From NCBI RefSeq assembly GCF_011694515.1, contig NZ_CP050192.1:98379-162378 (forward strand): a stretch of 64,000 bases of DNA, written 5' to 3'. The notes beneath the pieces are model-generated. The model worked only from the letters and a program-made list of their open reading frames with translations, was not told the origin of the DNA and searched no databases. Positions 10,100 to 19,124 of the stretch are shown here, piece after piece. The stretch comes from Mycobacterium sp. DL592. Its GTDB lineage: Bacteria > Actinomycetota > Actinomycetes > Mycobacteriales > Mycobacteriaceae. Position 1 is the stretch's first letter. Every line of letters begins with the position of its first letter. Made by a program: the position numbers and the translations under genes.

Positions 10100-10498
10100 G
10101 TGTTCGAGTATACTCAACCCGGCGACAAGTTTCGGTTGTGGTGTCTCAGGACATCGGTGACAGATCCGGTGGTCTTGGTGGTGACACTTTCGGCCCGAGG
10201 CTGTGGATCTCACAGTGCCCCGATGACGCGCCTCGCGGGGCGGTCTCGACGTTCTGCGCCGAGTGCGGGATCTCCCTGAAGTCCCGCGAAAAATACGGAA
10301 GGACACCGAAACCGTCGGGCTACCTCGTCGAACGCCACGTCGGTGGCCACCGGTGGAAACGGTGCGAAGTTCTTAGGCGACAAATCCTTTGGACGCCAAC
10401 GACGGTGAGAACGTGCCGTCCCAAGTCTCGAGGGATCGCCAGCTCGACGTCACCGGAGTCGATCGGCGTGACGCGCTTTTGTGGGTGCGCGTTGCTGG
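10100..10498. other. Non-coding stretch, possible insertion-sequence end remnant
   Basis: There is no convincing gene in these 399 bases. Near 10138-10160 lies TGTCTCAGGACATCGGTGAC, an imperfect palindrome that resembles terminal sequences I associate with IS481-type elements of actinobacteria. If so, this would be a decayed element end next to the DUF222-HNH gene. The reading frames here have no codon structure or family resemblance. The resemblance is from memory and was not tested. Confidence 0.3.
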
Positions 10499-13400
10499 CT
10501 ATCCCGGTGCGCCGTCGGCGCCGGTACTGCCCGGGTCACCTGTCGATCCGGGGTGGAACCCGCTGCCACCCCACCCGCCATTACCTCCGGTTCCTCCGCT
10601 GCCACCTGAGCCGCCGGTGGCACCTCCGGTTCCTCCGCTGCCACCTGAGCCGCCGGTGCCCCCGGGGCCGCCGGTTCCTGTCGACGGGTTGCTGTCGCCG
10701 CCTGTGCCACCGCGACCGCCTTCGCCACCTGTGCCGCCGGCTCCTGCGCTGGAACTGCCGGCGCCGCCCGCGCCGCCGAGGCCGCCCGAACCACCAACAC
10801 CGCCTTGAGCGCCGAGGACGTCGTTGTAGCCACCTTGACCGCCTTGGGCACCTCGTCCACCGGTACCACCTACGCCACCGGTGGAACCGCTACCGCCAGC
10901 ACCGCCGCCGCCACCCGCGCCTCCCGCGTATCCCACTTGACCCGCGTTACCCGGGATGCCGATCCCGCCTGCGCCGCCCGCGCCGCCGGCTCCACCGACA
11001 CCGGTGGGCGAGGCGCCGCCTTGGCCGCCCGTGCCGCCGGTACCGCCAGCAGAGAGATCGCTGTTGCCTCCGGTGCCGCCTGCTCCACCGTCGCCGCCCT
11101 GGCTGCCGCCGGAACCGCCAGTGCCGCCAATGCCACCGGCAGGTGCGCTGAAACCAGCTGCGCCCCAACCACTGTGACCGCCGGCGCCGCCAGTGCCACC
11201 GATCCCGTTCTCAGATGAGCCACCCTGGCCGCCCGCTCCACCGACACCGGCCGCAGCGTCGGTACCGTTGCCGGACGCTCCTCCGGCGCCTCCGGCGCCG
11301 CCTCGGGTGCCGCCGGAACCACCAGTGCCACCGGTTCCACCATTGGAACCGGTGAAGCCGACATCGCTGTTACCGCCGTTGCCGCCGGCGCCACCCGCGC
11401 CGCCGACACCGGTCGGCGAGGCGCCGCCTTGGCCGCCCGTGCCACCGGCACCGCCGGCTGAAGCGTTGCCATTGCCGCCGGTGGCGCCGGCTCCACCGGC
11501 GCCGCCTTGGGTGCCGCCGGAGCCACCGCTGCCACCGTTGCCTCCGGCAGACGCGGTGAAGCCGACACCGGGATAGCCAGCGGCGCCGCCTGTCCCGCCA
11601 GTGCCTCCGATGCCGGTGTCAGATGAACCACCTTGCCCGCCAGTGCCTCCGATGCCGGCCGCAGCGCCGTTGCCGTTGCCTGCTGCTCCTCCGGTTCCCC
11701 CCGTACCGCCTTGGGTGCCGCCGGAGCCACCCGCGCCACCGGTTCCGCCGTTGGAACCGGCGAAGCCGACATCGCTATTACCGCCGTTGCCGCCCACCCC
11801 ACCTGTGCCACCGATACCAGTCAATGACGAGCCGCCCTGGCCGCCCGTGCCACCCGCACCGCCGGCTGAAGCATTCCCGTTGGCTCCGGTCGCACCGGCT
11901 CCACCGGCGCCGCCTTGGGTACCACCGGATCCGCCGTTGCCACCGTTGCCACCGGCAGGTGCGGTGAAGCCGACACCGGGATAGCCGGCGGCACCGCCCT
12001 TCCCGCCGGCACCGCCGATACCTGTGGGTGACGAACCGCCTTGGCCGCCCGTACCGCCGGCGCCACCTGCATAACCAGCAGCGAATCCGTTGCCGCCCGT
12101 GCCTCCTGTTCCGCCGGTGCCGCCCCGGGCGCTTCCGCTGCCGCCGGAACCACCGTCACCACCACTGCCCGCTGCGCCAAAAGCACCGGCGGTGCCGGAA
12201 TGGCCCCCGCTGCCCCAACCCAAACCTGCTGCACCACCAACCCCACCGGTGCCCGCTCTACCGGCATAGCCACCGGTTCCGCCGTCGCCTCCCTGGAGGA
12301 CGGTCGCGTCACCGTCGGCGCCGGCGCCGCCGACGCCACCGGTACCTGCCTTGCCGCCGGTGCCGCCGTTGCCGCCGTTGCCCTTGTGGTCCCCAAACGA
12401 CAGCAGGCCCGTGTTGCCGCCGGCACCTCCCTTGCCGCCGTTCCCGCCGTTGCCGCCGGTGCCGCCGATACTGCCCGCTTGACCGGCCGACGCCCCGTTG
12501 ACCCCTTGGACACCGTTGCCGCCGTTGCCGCCGTTGCCGCCGTTGCCACCGTCGCCGCCGTCACCCGAGACCGACAGCCAGCCCGCGCTACCACCGGCGC
12601 CACCAGCACCACCGTCCTTGCTGAACCCGCTGGAATCCCCGCCGGCGCCGCCTGCGCCACCGGAACCGATCAGCCACCCCCCGTGGCCACCGTCGCCCGC
12701 ATTGCCGCCAGTGCCGCCATCACCCCCGTCGCCGCCGGCGCCACCGGAGCTGCCCGACGACAACAATCCCGCCCCACCACCCGCACCCCCGGAGCCGCCG
12801 CGGCCCGTCGTGGCGCCGGACCCGCCGGCACCACCGGCACCACCGGTACCTCGCACCGACAACAACCCGGTATTGCCGCCCGCCCCGCCATGCCCACCGG
12901 TAGCGCCAACATCGACCGCGGCGCCGCCAGCGCCACCTTTACCGCCATTCCCGCTGAACAACCCGCCTATGCCGCCGTGGCCACCCGCGCCACCATTGAC
13001 CCCTGCGCCACCGGCACCACCATCGCCGAACAAGCCCGCCGACCCACCGTTGCCGCCGTTGAATCCGGCGCCGCCGTTACCGATCAACAACCCCGCCCGG
13101 CCACCGGCGCAGGCCACCGATCCCACGCACGTCACCGCGTCAAAACTGAATCCGTTACCGACCAACAGCCCCGCATTCGGGTGGCTCTGCGTGCCATCAC
13201 CCACGAAGATCCGAATGAAATCCCCCAACGGGCCTTCCTGGCCTATCGAATTCACCGACGGCACAACAGCACTGGCTCTCGAAACCACCTCTGCCGGTCG
13301 AACTGGTCCGGCCGCATCCCCGCTCCTGTTCGTCCGCCCAACCGTGACCGGGGTTCGTTTCGAATTCCCCGACGACGACACACGCGCCGAACTCGTCGAC

Positions 13401-13705
13401 GGCGAGCTCTTCGGGGAGTCCTTCCTGGCGGCACTGGCTTTTGACGCACCGCCGCCCGCACCCGGCGAACCGGCCGACCCGGTCGTGTCCGCCGCCGCGA
13501 CCGACGCCATCGACATCACCGCCGCACCAATCCCCAACCCCACCGCCAACGCGCCAATTCGCCCGACAAAACGGCCATTTCCCGCTGCATACGCCGCGGG
13601 CGTCAGCATGCGCCCCGAACAATCGGTCACGTATGGAAGGCGACTCGAACTGCGAGGCAGAGACTTTCGACGATCGACTTGCTGTGAAGGAGTTACTGCG
13701 CGCAT
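10499..13705 (-). CDS. PGRS-type Gly-rich repeat protein without a PE domain
   Basis: This large protein has about 1068 residues from ATG 13705, which has a good ribosome site (AGAGAGG) upstream. A second possible start is ATG 13609, just before the hydrophobic segment. A basic N-terminus is followed by a signal-like hydrophobic stretch ending in A-S-V-A-A-A-D. Next come a ~100-residue Ser/Lys/Thr-rich linker and a short segment with G-L-L-V-G-N-G and G-L-L-I-G-N-G motifs. The remaining ~850 residues are G-G-x-G-G repeats. The G-L-L-I-G-N-G junction and repeats are those of PE_PGRS proteins, but the ~90-residue PE domain is absent. Export would therefore be by a Sec/Tat-type signal rather than the PE type VII signal. 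The protein is probably surface exposed. Confidence 0.82.
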   Translation of the reverse strand: MRAVTPSQQVDRRKSLPRSSSRLPYVTDCSGRMLTPAAYAAGNGRFVGRIGALAVGLGIGAAVMSMASVAAADTTGSAGSPGAGGGASKASAARKDSPKSSPSTSSARVSSSGNSKRTPVTVGRTNRSGDAAGPVRPAEVVSRASAVVPSVNSIGQEGPLGDFIRIFVGDGTQSHPNAGLLVGNGFSFDAVTCVGSVACAGGRAGLLIGNGGAGFNGGNGGSAGLFGDGGAGGAGVNGGAGGHGGIGGLFSGNGGKGGAGGAAVDVGATGGHGGAGGNTGLLSVRGTGGAGGAGGSGATTGRGGSGGAGGGAGLLSSGSSGGAGGDGGDGGTGGNAGDGGHGGWLIGSGGAGGAGGDSSGFSKDGGAGGAGGSAGWLSVSGDGGDGGNGGNGGNGGNGVQGVNGASAGQAGSIGGTGGNGGNGGKGGAGGNTGLLSFGDHKGNGGNGGTGGKAGTGGVGGAGADGDATVLQGGDGGTGGYAGRAGTGGVGGAAGLGWGSGGHSGTAGAFGAAGSGGDGGSGGSGSARGGTGGTGGTGGNGFAAGYAGGAGGTGGQGGSSPTGIGGAGGKGGAAGYPGVGFTAPAGGNGGNGGSGGTQGGAGGAGATGANGNASAGGAGGTGGQGGSSLTGIGGTGGVGGNGGNSDVGFAGSNGGTGGAGGSGGTQGGTGGTGGAAGNGNGAAAGIGGTGGQGGSSDTGIGGTGGTGGAAGYPGVGFTASAGGNGGSGGSGGTQGGAGGAGATGGNGNASAGGAGGTGGQGGASPTGVGGAGGAGGNGGNSDVGFTGSNGGTGGTGGSGGTRGGAGGAGGASGNGTDAAAGVGGAGGQGGSSENGIGGTGGAGGHSGWGAAGFSAPAGGIGGTGGSGGSQGGDGGAGGTGGNSDLSAGGTGGTGGQGGASPTGVGGAGGAGGAGGIGIPGNAGQVGYAGGAGGGGGAGGSGSTGGVGGTGGRGAQGGQGGYNDVLGAQGGVGGSGGLGGAGGAGSSSAGAGGTGGEGGRGGTGGDSNPSTGTGGPGGTGGSGGSGGTGGATGGSGGSGGTGGNGGWGGSGFHPGSTGDPGSTGADGAPG
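10520..13085 (-). repeat. PGRS-like tandem GGxGG coding repeats
   Basis: This is the repetitive coding block of the PGRS protein: short degenerate GCCGGN-type units on the minus strand encode Gly-Gly-Ala/Thr/Ser/Asn triplets. Larger units of about 90-100 codons recur, marked by Gly-Gln-Gly-Gly-Ser/Ala-Ser and G-F-x-x-x-x-G-G-x-G-G landmarks. These higher-order copies are most obvious between about 10950 and 12100. The repeats invite recombination and length variation between strains. Confidence 0.85.
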
Positions 13706-13960
13706 GCCGGTGACCTCTCTGAACCAGCGCAAAACCCCGACGTCCGCGCTGTACTGAGCAAAAGCTAATACGCATTGTCGGAGCGAACGCAGAAAATTGA
13801 AAAGAAAAGTAAGTTACTGACACCGGAATTCCCGTATTCGTCCCACAGGGCGGTCGTCCACTAAAAGCGTTTTTCACCAGCCGCCTGGTTGGGCGACAAG
13901 GGAATTTAAGAGCCTCGCTGAAAACCTCTGCCGTGGGTGCGTTACCGGGCTAGAACAGGG
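13706..13960. promoter_or_regulatory. AT-rich intergenic spacer upstream of the PGRS gene
   Basis: These 255 bases are distinctly AT-richer than their surroundings, for example AAAATTGAAAAGAAAAGTAA near 13794-13813. They must hold the promoter of the PGRS gene and lie downstream of wzm. I see no gene, tRNA or clear terminator hairpin. Low GC next to a repeat gene is consistent with foreign origin or binding by a nucleoid-associated silencer such as Lsr2, but that is an inference. Confidence 0.4.
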
Positions 13961-14791
13961 CTACACCCAGTACGGAACCCGCGCCCGATACTGCCGCAGC
14001 GCGAACGCTGCCAACAGCCAGCCCAGTGCCGTCAGCGCCAGCACCACGATCCAATGCCGCAATTCCTGATGGGCGCCCAACAGCGGGGCACGCACAATGT
14101 CGAGGTAGTGCAGCAGCGGGTTCAGCTCGATGATCTTGGCCCACTTGCCGGCGCCCTGCTGCTCCAACGTCCCGGCGTTCCAGATGATCGGCGTCATGAA
14201 GAACAGCAACTGCACGATCGAGAACAGCAGCGGGCCGATATCGCGGTAGCGGGTGGCCAGGATGCCGAAGCAGAACGACACCCACACGCAGTTCAGCATG
14301 ATCAACAACAGCGCGGGGATCACCGACAAGTCGGCCCACGACCACGGTTTGGGGAAGATCATCGCGATGACGACGTAGATGACGATGTTGTGCCCGAACA
14401 GGATCATCTGCCGCCACACCAGCCGGTACACGTGCACGCTCAACGGGGTGGGCAGCTGCTTGATCAAGCCCTCGTTCGCGATGAACACGTCGGCGCCCTC
14501 GAGGATCGCCGCGTTGATCATGTTCCAGATGATCAGGCCGAGCGTGACGTAGGGCAGGTGCTCGGCCAGCGGCAGATGGAAGAGCTGGGAATACAGTGCG
14601 CCCATCGCGACGGCGGTGGTTCCGGTGGCGATGGTGATCCAGAACGGGCCCAACACCGAGCGACGGTACTTCTGCTTGATGTCCTGCCAGCCCAGGTGCA
14701 GCCAGAGCTCCCGCTTACGAAAGCCGTCGATCAGGTCACCCCAGGCCCGGGTGAAGGTCCTCGACTGTGTGGCGGCGTCGGTGAAGGTCAC
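13961..14791 (-). CDS. wzm: Galactan exporter, ABC permease subunit Wzm
   Basis: This 276-residue ABC-2 type permease (Rv3783/RfbD-like) has six membrane helices and, with Wzt, exports the lipid-linked galactan chain across the plasma membrane. Markers include the amphipathic N-terminus R-E-L-W-L-H-L-G-W-Q-D-I-K-Q-K-Y-R-R-S, the stretch L-P-T-P-L-S-V-H-V-Y-R-L, and the C-terminal R-A-R-V-P-Y-W-V that ends the M. tuberculosis protein. The start is GTG 14791, which overlaps the glfT1 stop by four bases (GTGA). The frame continues far upstream inside glfT1, but that is antisense-free read-through and not real. It is last in the wzt-glfT1-wzm series. Confidence 0.94.
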   Translation of the reverse strand: MTFTDAATQSRTFTRAWGDLIDGFRKRELWLHLGWQDIKQKYRRSVLGPFWITIATGTTAVAMGALYSQLFHLPLAEHLPYVTLGLIIWNMINAAILEGADVFIANEGLIKQLPTPLSVHVYRLVWRQMILFGHNIVIYVVIAMIFPKPWSWADLSVIPALLLIMLNCVWVSFCFGILATRYRDIGPLLFSIVQLLFFMTPIIWNAGTLEQQGAGKWAKIIELNPLLHYLDIVRAPLLGAHQELRHWIVVLALTALGWLLAAFALRQYRARVPYWV

Positions 14792-15681
14792 GCTGAAGGC
14801 CTCCCGAACCTCTCCTTGCGGCCCATGCGCCGCAATCGAATCCACTCGCGCAGTCCGGCCGGATCGCGGCGGGTCACCAGGAAGTACCAGCCGAAGCGCA
14901 GCCACTCCTGCGGCAGCAGCTTGCGCAGACCCGGCTGCGCCAGTAGATAACCGCGGTTGCGGTAGGTGAAGAAGCGCTTGGTGGGATCGTCGGGGTACTG
15001 CGTGTGCATGCGGCCGCCGAGGATCGGCTTGAACTCGTCGGTGCCGTACGGGTGCAGGTACACCGCGTTCAGGCAGGTGCCGAACGGAAGCCCACTGCGC
15101 ACCAGCCGGCGGTGCAGCTCGACCTCGTCGCCGCGCACGAACAATCGGAGGTCCGGAACACCAACGGCGGTAAGGGTTTCGGCGCGGAACAGGGCGCCGT
15201 TGAACAGTGAGGCATAGCCTCTCAGGAGATCTCCGCTGCCCAGCTCGTGTGGACGGCGAAGCCATTTCAGACCCTGGCGGACGGGGAACGCGAACCGCTC
15301 GGGGTCGGCGAGGTCGCACACCATGGGTGACACCTCGGCCAGGCCGTGCTTCGCCGCACAGGCCAGCAGCGTGGCCAGCACGTCGGTGTCCTTGGGCCGG
15401 CCGTCGTCGTCGGCCAGCCACACCCAGTCCGCGCCCAACGTCAGCGCGTGCAGCATGCCCAGCGCGAATCCTCCTGCGCCGCCGAGGTTTCGGCGCGACC
15501 CCAGATAGGTCGTCGGCACCGGCTGGCCGGCCACCAGGTCACGCACCCGGTCATCGAAGTCGTTGTCGACCACGATCAGGTGGTCCACCATCCGGCTCTG
15601 GGTGCTCAGCACGTCGAGCGACTTGGCGAGTTCGTCCGGGCGGCGGTGGGTGACGACGACCGCGCACACCAGATCCGTCAC
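14788..15681 (-). CDS. glfT1: Galactofuranosyltransferase GlfT1
   Basis: This 297-residue GT2-family enzyme transfers the first galactofuranose residues from UDP-Galf to the rhamnosyl-GlcNAc-PP-decaprenol linker on the cytoplasmic face. Visible features are V-V-V-T-H-R-R-P-D-E-L near the N-terminus, the metal-binding D-D-D motif in W-L-A-D-D-D-G, and F-V-R-G-D-E-V-E as the acceptor-side acidic motif. The GTG start at 15681 overlaps the wzt stop by four bases, and the stop overlaps the wzm start by four bases, giving tight translational coupling. The length is close to M. tuberculosis GlfT1 (304). Confidence 0.94.
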   Translation of the reverse strand: MTDLVCAVVVTHRRPDELAKSLDVLSTQSRMVDHLIVVDNDFDDRVRDLVAGQPVPTTYLGSRRNLGGAGGFALGMLHALTLGADWVWLADDDGRPKDTDVLATLLACAAKHGLAEVSPMVCDLADPERFAFPVRQGLKWLRRPHELGSGDLLRGYASLFNGALFRAETLTAVGVPDLRLFVRGDEVELHRRLVRSGLPFGTCLNAVYLHPYGTDEFKPILGGRMHTQYPDDPTKRFFTYRNRGYLLAQPGLRKLLPQEWLRFGWYFLVTRRDPAGLREWIRLRRMGRKERFGRPSA

Positions 15682-16490
15682 GCCTGCGACCAATCCGACT
15701 TGTGTTCCTCGAGCACCTCGCGCACGTGCCGCGCGGCGTCCTCGCCTTCGTAGGCGCGCACCACGTCCTCGATCTCGCCGCTCATCCGGACGGTGCCGTG
15801 GTCGATCCACATCGCCGTCTTGCACAGCCGCGCCAGGAACTCGTTGGAATGGCTTGCGAAGACCAGGATTCCGGACCGCTCGACCAGACTCTGCAGCCGC
15901 GACTGAGCCTTCTTGAGGAAGTCGGCGTCCACCGCGCCGATGCCCTCGTCGAGCAACAGGATCTCCGGGTCGATGCTGGTGACCACGCCCATCGCCAGCC
16001 GAACCCGCATACCCGTCGAGTAGGTCCGCAGCGGCATCGACAGGTACTCGCCCAGTTCGGTGAACTCCGCGATCTCGTCGACCTTGGCGGCCATCTGCTT
16101 GCGGGTCTGTCCGAGGAAAAGCCCGCGGATGATGATGTTCTCGTAGCCGGAGATCTCCGGATCCATCCCGACGCCGAGGTCGAAAACCGGTGCGACACGG
16201 CCTCGTACGGTCGCCGAACCACGGGTTGGTTCGTAGATCCCGGACAGCAGCCGCAACAGCGTGGACTTGCCGGCGCCGTTGTGGCCGACGAGCCCGACCC
16301 GGTCGCCCATCTTCAACGTCAGCGTGATGTCGCGCAACGCCTCGATGACGACGACGTTGTCGGTGTTGCGCCCGATGGCGCCGCCGGCCTTGCCGAGAAA
16401 CGCCTTCTTCAGCGATCTCGTCTTGGCATCGAAGATCGGGAACTCGACCCAGGCCTCGCGGGTCTCGATGTAGGGATCGGCTGCGGACAC
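15678..16490 (-). CDS. wzt: Galactan exporter, ABC ATPase subunit Wzt
   Basis: This 270-residue ABC ATPase (Rv3781/RfbE-like) powers export of lipid-linked galactan together with Wzm. Walker A is G-H-N-G-A-G-K-S-T, the signature is Y-S-T-G-M-R-V-R-L, and Walker B is I-L-L-L-D-E-G. The N-terminal segment I-E-T-R-E-A-W-V-E-F-P-I-F-D precedes the ATPase fold and is typical of mycobacterial Wzt. The start is GTG 16490, five bases before the bpa stop. There is no carbohydrate-binding C-terminal domain of the Wzt-O9a type, so substrate length is not read here. Confidence 0.94.
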   Translation of the reverse strand: MSAADPYIETREAWVEFPIFDAKTRSLKKAFLGKAGGAIGRNTDNVVVIEALRDITLTLKMGDRVGLVGHNGAGKSTLLRLLSGIYEPTRGSATVRGRVAPVFDLGVGMDPEISGYENIIIRGLFLGQTRKQMAAKVDEIAEFTELGEYLSMPLRTYSTGMRVRLAMGVVTSIDPEILLLDEGIGAVDADFLKKAQSRLQSLVERSGILVFASHSNEFLARLCKTAMWIDHGTVRMSGEIEDVVRAYEGEDAARHVREVLEEHKSDWSQA

Positions 16491-16494
16491 TGCG

Positions 16495-17010
16495 TTACAG
16501 GTACTGCCCGGTCCCGTGACCGCCGGGGCCGCCGGGGACTCCCGGCTGTCCGATGCCGGGCGGCAAAGCGCCCTGGCGCATGTGCTCCAGCTGAGCGCGC
16601 GCAGCCATCTGCTGGGCGAACAGCGCGGTCTGGATCCCGTGGAACAGTCCCTCGAGCCAGCCGACCAGCTGCGCCTGCGCGATGCGCAGCTCGGCATCCG
16701 AGGGCACCGTCTCTTCGGAGAACGGCAGCGCCAGGCGCTCCAACTCCTCGCGCAGCTCCGGTGCCAGGCCGTCCTCGAGCTCGCGGATGGAGGTGGCGTG
16801 GATCTCGCGCAGTCGGGTGCGGCTCGCGTCGTCCAGCGGAGCTGCCCGGACCTCTTCGAGCAGTTGCTTGATCATCGTGCCGATCCGCATCACCTTGGCC
16901 GGCTGCTCCACCAGTTCGGTGATCGAACGCTGATCGTCGTCCTCGCCGCCCGGGACTGCCTCCGGGCTGCTGATGATTTCGATGTTGTCGTCGTCGGTAT
17001 TGGCTGTCAT
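16495..17010 (-). CDS. bpa: Bacterial proteasome activator Bpa (PafE)
   Basis: This 171-residue helical protein forms a ring that opens the gate of the 20S proteasome without ATP (Rv3780). The decisive mark is the C-terminal G-Q-Y-L, the docking tail with penultimate Tyr that inserts between proteasome alpha subunits. Residues ~28-145 are predicted helices matching the four-helix bundle, after an acidic disordered start. The Gly/Pro-rich linker before the tail is also typical. The start is ATG 17010; the frame is open further upstream without conserved sequence. The gene is embedded between the Rv3779-like gene and wzt, as in M. tuberculosis. Confidence 0.94.
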   Translation of the reverse strand: MTANTDDDNIEIISSPEAVPGGEDDDQRSITELVEQPAKVMRIGTMIKQLLEEVRAAPLDDASRTRLREIHATSIRELEDGLAPELREELERLALPFSEETVPSDAELRIAQAQLVGWLEGLFHGIQTALFAQQMAARAQLEHMRQGALPPGIGQPGVPGGPGGHGTGQYL

Positions 17011-17039
17011 GCGCTGAGCATTTCCTCTGCTCTGTAGTT

Positions 17040-19016
17040 TCATCGGCTGTCCGCCGGCGCGGACCCGCGCCACTCGTAGATGCGGGCCTCGCCGTTGTCG
17101 TAGATCTTCGCCCACGACGCGGACTTGTCTAGTGACACTAGCCCGTCGGGCATTACGAACCCGCGGACTATCCGGCTGCCGGTCAGCACATAGCGGATGT
17201 TCAGCGCCTTCACCGCCTCGGCGATGCGCGGATCGTGGTCGGCGTCATCGGCGTACGCCCAGAAGATGAATCGGTGATACCCCGGACCCTGCTGCACGGG
17301 GTAGTCGTAGTGCGTCCACAGCGGGTGCAGGCCCGCCACCGCATACATCCAGGCCGTGCCGTCCGTGTTGGCATTGCCGATCAACGTGTCCCGCGCGCCG
17401 GGCAGGGTGGCCAGGTACGCCATCGCCGCGAGGTCCTTGTTGTCGATCATCACCTGGTCGTACTTCTCGCCCATCAGATACCGGTGCCGGGGGAAGTAGT
17501 GCCAGCTCACCGCGACGACCACGCCGATCAGCAGCGCTGCCGTCGCACCGATCCACACCCCGCGGTCCGGGTCGGGCGCGCCTCGCCGCCGGATCAGCCG
17601 TCGCGCTCCGGCCACCGCCAGCACCGCCAGGGACCACAGCGCGATCCCGGCCATCGGCGCCAGCAGCATCGTCACCACCGCCGACAGCCGGCGCGGGTCG
17701 CTGTAGAACAGGTCGCTGTACTTGCCTGCGAGCACGCCGATGGGCCCGCCGAACGGGGCCGAGGAATGCACGATCGACACGACCAGCAGGGCCCACACCG
17801 CGGCCGGCCACCAGACCCGCCTGATCAGCAGCAGGAAGAAACCCACGGCGGCCAGTCCGATGAGGATGTTCTGGATCGGGAAGTCGTTGAGGTGGCGGGT
17901 GTGCTGGACGATCGCGTCGAACAGCGCCTTCTTGCGGCCTTCGTGGGTGAGGAAGGCGTGCCCGGTGATGATCTCGGCCTGCTGCAGCACCCCGAGGAAC
18001 TGGGGCAGCAGCACGGCGAGCGTCGCCACCGCGATGGTGAGCAGCGTCACGAAATCACGGGTTCTGCCCAACAGGGGATGCCAGAACGCGTCGAGCAGCC
18101 ACCACGCCGCGACGAACGTGACCACCACCACCCCGCCGGTGATGTGCACCGAGAACACCCCGATCAGGGCCAGTACCGCCAGCGGGATGCGGCCCGGATA
18201 GCGCAGCGATGACGTGATCAGCACAAACGCCGGCACCGCGATGCCGTAGGCCGCCATGTTCGGCATCGACGCGGTGTCGAACTCGACATAGGGCACCGAG
18301 GTGAACGACGCCGACAGCGCCGCCGCCGTGGCAGCCGCCCCCGCTGCCCGCCACTCGCTGATGCGGGGGCGCAGCACCTGCCAGGTCAGCAGCGCCGCGC
18401 TCAGTGGAAAGAGCCAGACCGCGGCCGCCAGCGCACTCAGCGTGTACGCGGTGGTCGGGGCCGCACCGGTCAGTTGGGCGAGCACCGCGCCGAGGGCGTG
18501 GAAGGCCGACGGGTAGTAGAGCGCGGCGTGGGTCTCGACGTTGCGTAGTTCACCCATGTGCGTCGGGGAGGCCTGGCCGGTGTCGAGAATCCAGCGGATG
18601 GTGTTGGCGTGCCACACCGAATCCCAGTTGCTGGGGATCGATTGCCAGTGCGGCGTGCCCTTCCAGGCTGCGAAACCGATCACGAGGGCGCCGAGAACCA
18701 CCCCGGCTCCCGCCAGCAGGGCCGGGCCCATCGAGACCGCGGGCCGCGCGCTGTCCAGATTGCGTAACCGGGTGAGCAGAATCCGCAAACTCAGGACGAT
18801 TGCTGTCACAACGATCAGAGCGGCCAGCGCGGTCAGCGCGTTCCATGGAATGCCGACCGCCCCGAACGGGATGATGGCCAGGCTCACAACGCCGTATGTC
18901 AGCGCGGGGCCGACGGCGACGGCGACAGGCCAGCTCAGCCGCCCCGCCATCGCCACCACAGCGCCTGGCAGGGTCAGCAACAGGACCGCGATCAGGACTC
19001 CGAACCCGAAGCTCAC
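17040..19016 (-). CDS. Polytopic membrane glycosyltransferase-like protein (Rv3779-like)
   Basis: This 658-residue protein has about 12-13 membrane helices and a C-terminal extracytoplasmic region, with the GT-C layout. An acidic pair and W residues in the first large loop (S-N-W-D-S-V-W-H-A-N) sit where the catalytic loop is expected. Its place upstream of bpa, wzt and glfT1 identifies it as the Rv3779 homologue. Rv3779 has been linked to polyprenylphosphate-sugar synthesis, but the biochemical role is not settled. Two points favour a lipid-linked sugar substrate: the F-P-R-H-R-Y-L-M-G-E-K-Y-D-Q-V region near the C-terminal domain, and the cell-wall neighbourhood. Its ATG at 19016 faces the divergent PLP-fold gene. 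Confidence 0.8.
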   Translation of the reverse strand: MSFGFGVLIAVLLLTLPGAVVAMAGRLSWPVAVAVGPALTYGVVSLAIIPFGAVGIPWNALTALAALIVVTAIVLSLRILLTRLRNLDSARPAVSMGPALLAGAGVVLGALVIGFAAWKGTPHWQSIPSNWDSVWHANTIRWILDTGQASPTHMGELRNVETHAALYYPSAFHALGAVLAQLTGAAPTTAYTLSALAAAVWLFPLSAALLTWQVLRPRISEWRAAGAAATAAALSASFTSVPYVEFDTASMPNMAAYGIAVPAFVLITSSLRYPGRIPLAVLALIGVFSVHITGGVVVVTFVAAWWLLDAFWHPLLGRTRDFVTLLTIAVATLAVLLPQFLGVLQQAEIITGHAFLTHEGRKKALFDAIVQHTRHLNDFPIQNILIGLAAVGFFLLLIRRVWWPAAVWALLVVSIVHSSAPFGGPIGVLAGKYSDLFYSDPRRLSAVVTMLLAPMAGIALWSLAVLAVAGARRLIRRRGAPDPDRGVWIGATAALLIGVVVAVSWHYFPRHRYLMGEKYDQVMIDNKDLAAMAYLATLPGARDTLIGNANTDGTAWMYAVAGLHPLWTHYDYPVQQGPGYHRFIFWAYADDADHDPRIAEAVKALNIRYVLTGSRIVRGFVMPDGLVSLDKSASWAKIYDNGEARIYEWRGSAPADSR

Positions 19017-19124
19017 TGGACTAGTATGGCTGCCCAGGTGATCCTGGCTTCAGCGCCGCTGGCGGGGCCGGAGGCGCCATCGCTGTCTCGGTAGCGAAAT
19101 CACTGACGCTTTAAGGTGGGCTGC

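Noticed and set aside
8894..10279. A 461-residue plus-strand frame opposite the DUF222-HNH gene
   Set aside because: It is a high-GC antisense shadow. The minus strand carries the recognised HNH motifs, and the plus frame has no family resemblance.
12498..13757. A 419-residue proline-rich frame on the plus strand opposite the PGRS gene
   Set aside because: It is the antisense of the GGC/GCC repeats: proline runs arise automatically from the complementary strand. No start signal or family was found, and the codon pattern follows the minus gene.
13961..15421. Longer form of Wzm reaching back inside glfT1
   Set aside because: The additional ~210 residues are basic, low-complexity read-through of the glfT1 region. 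The known 280-residue family length and the GTGA overlap put the start at 14791.
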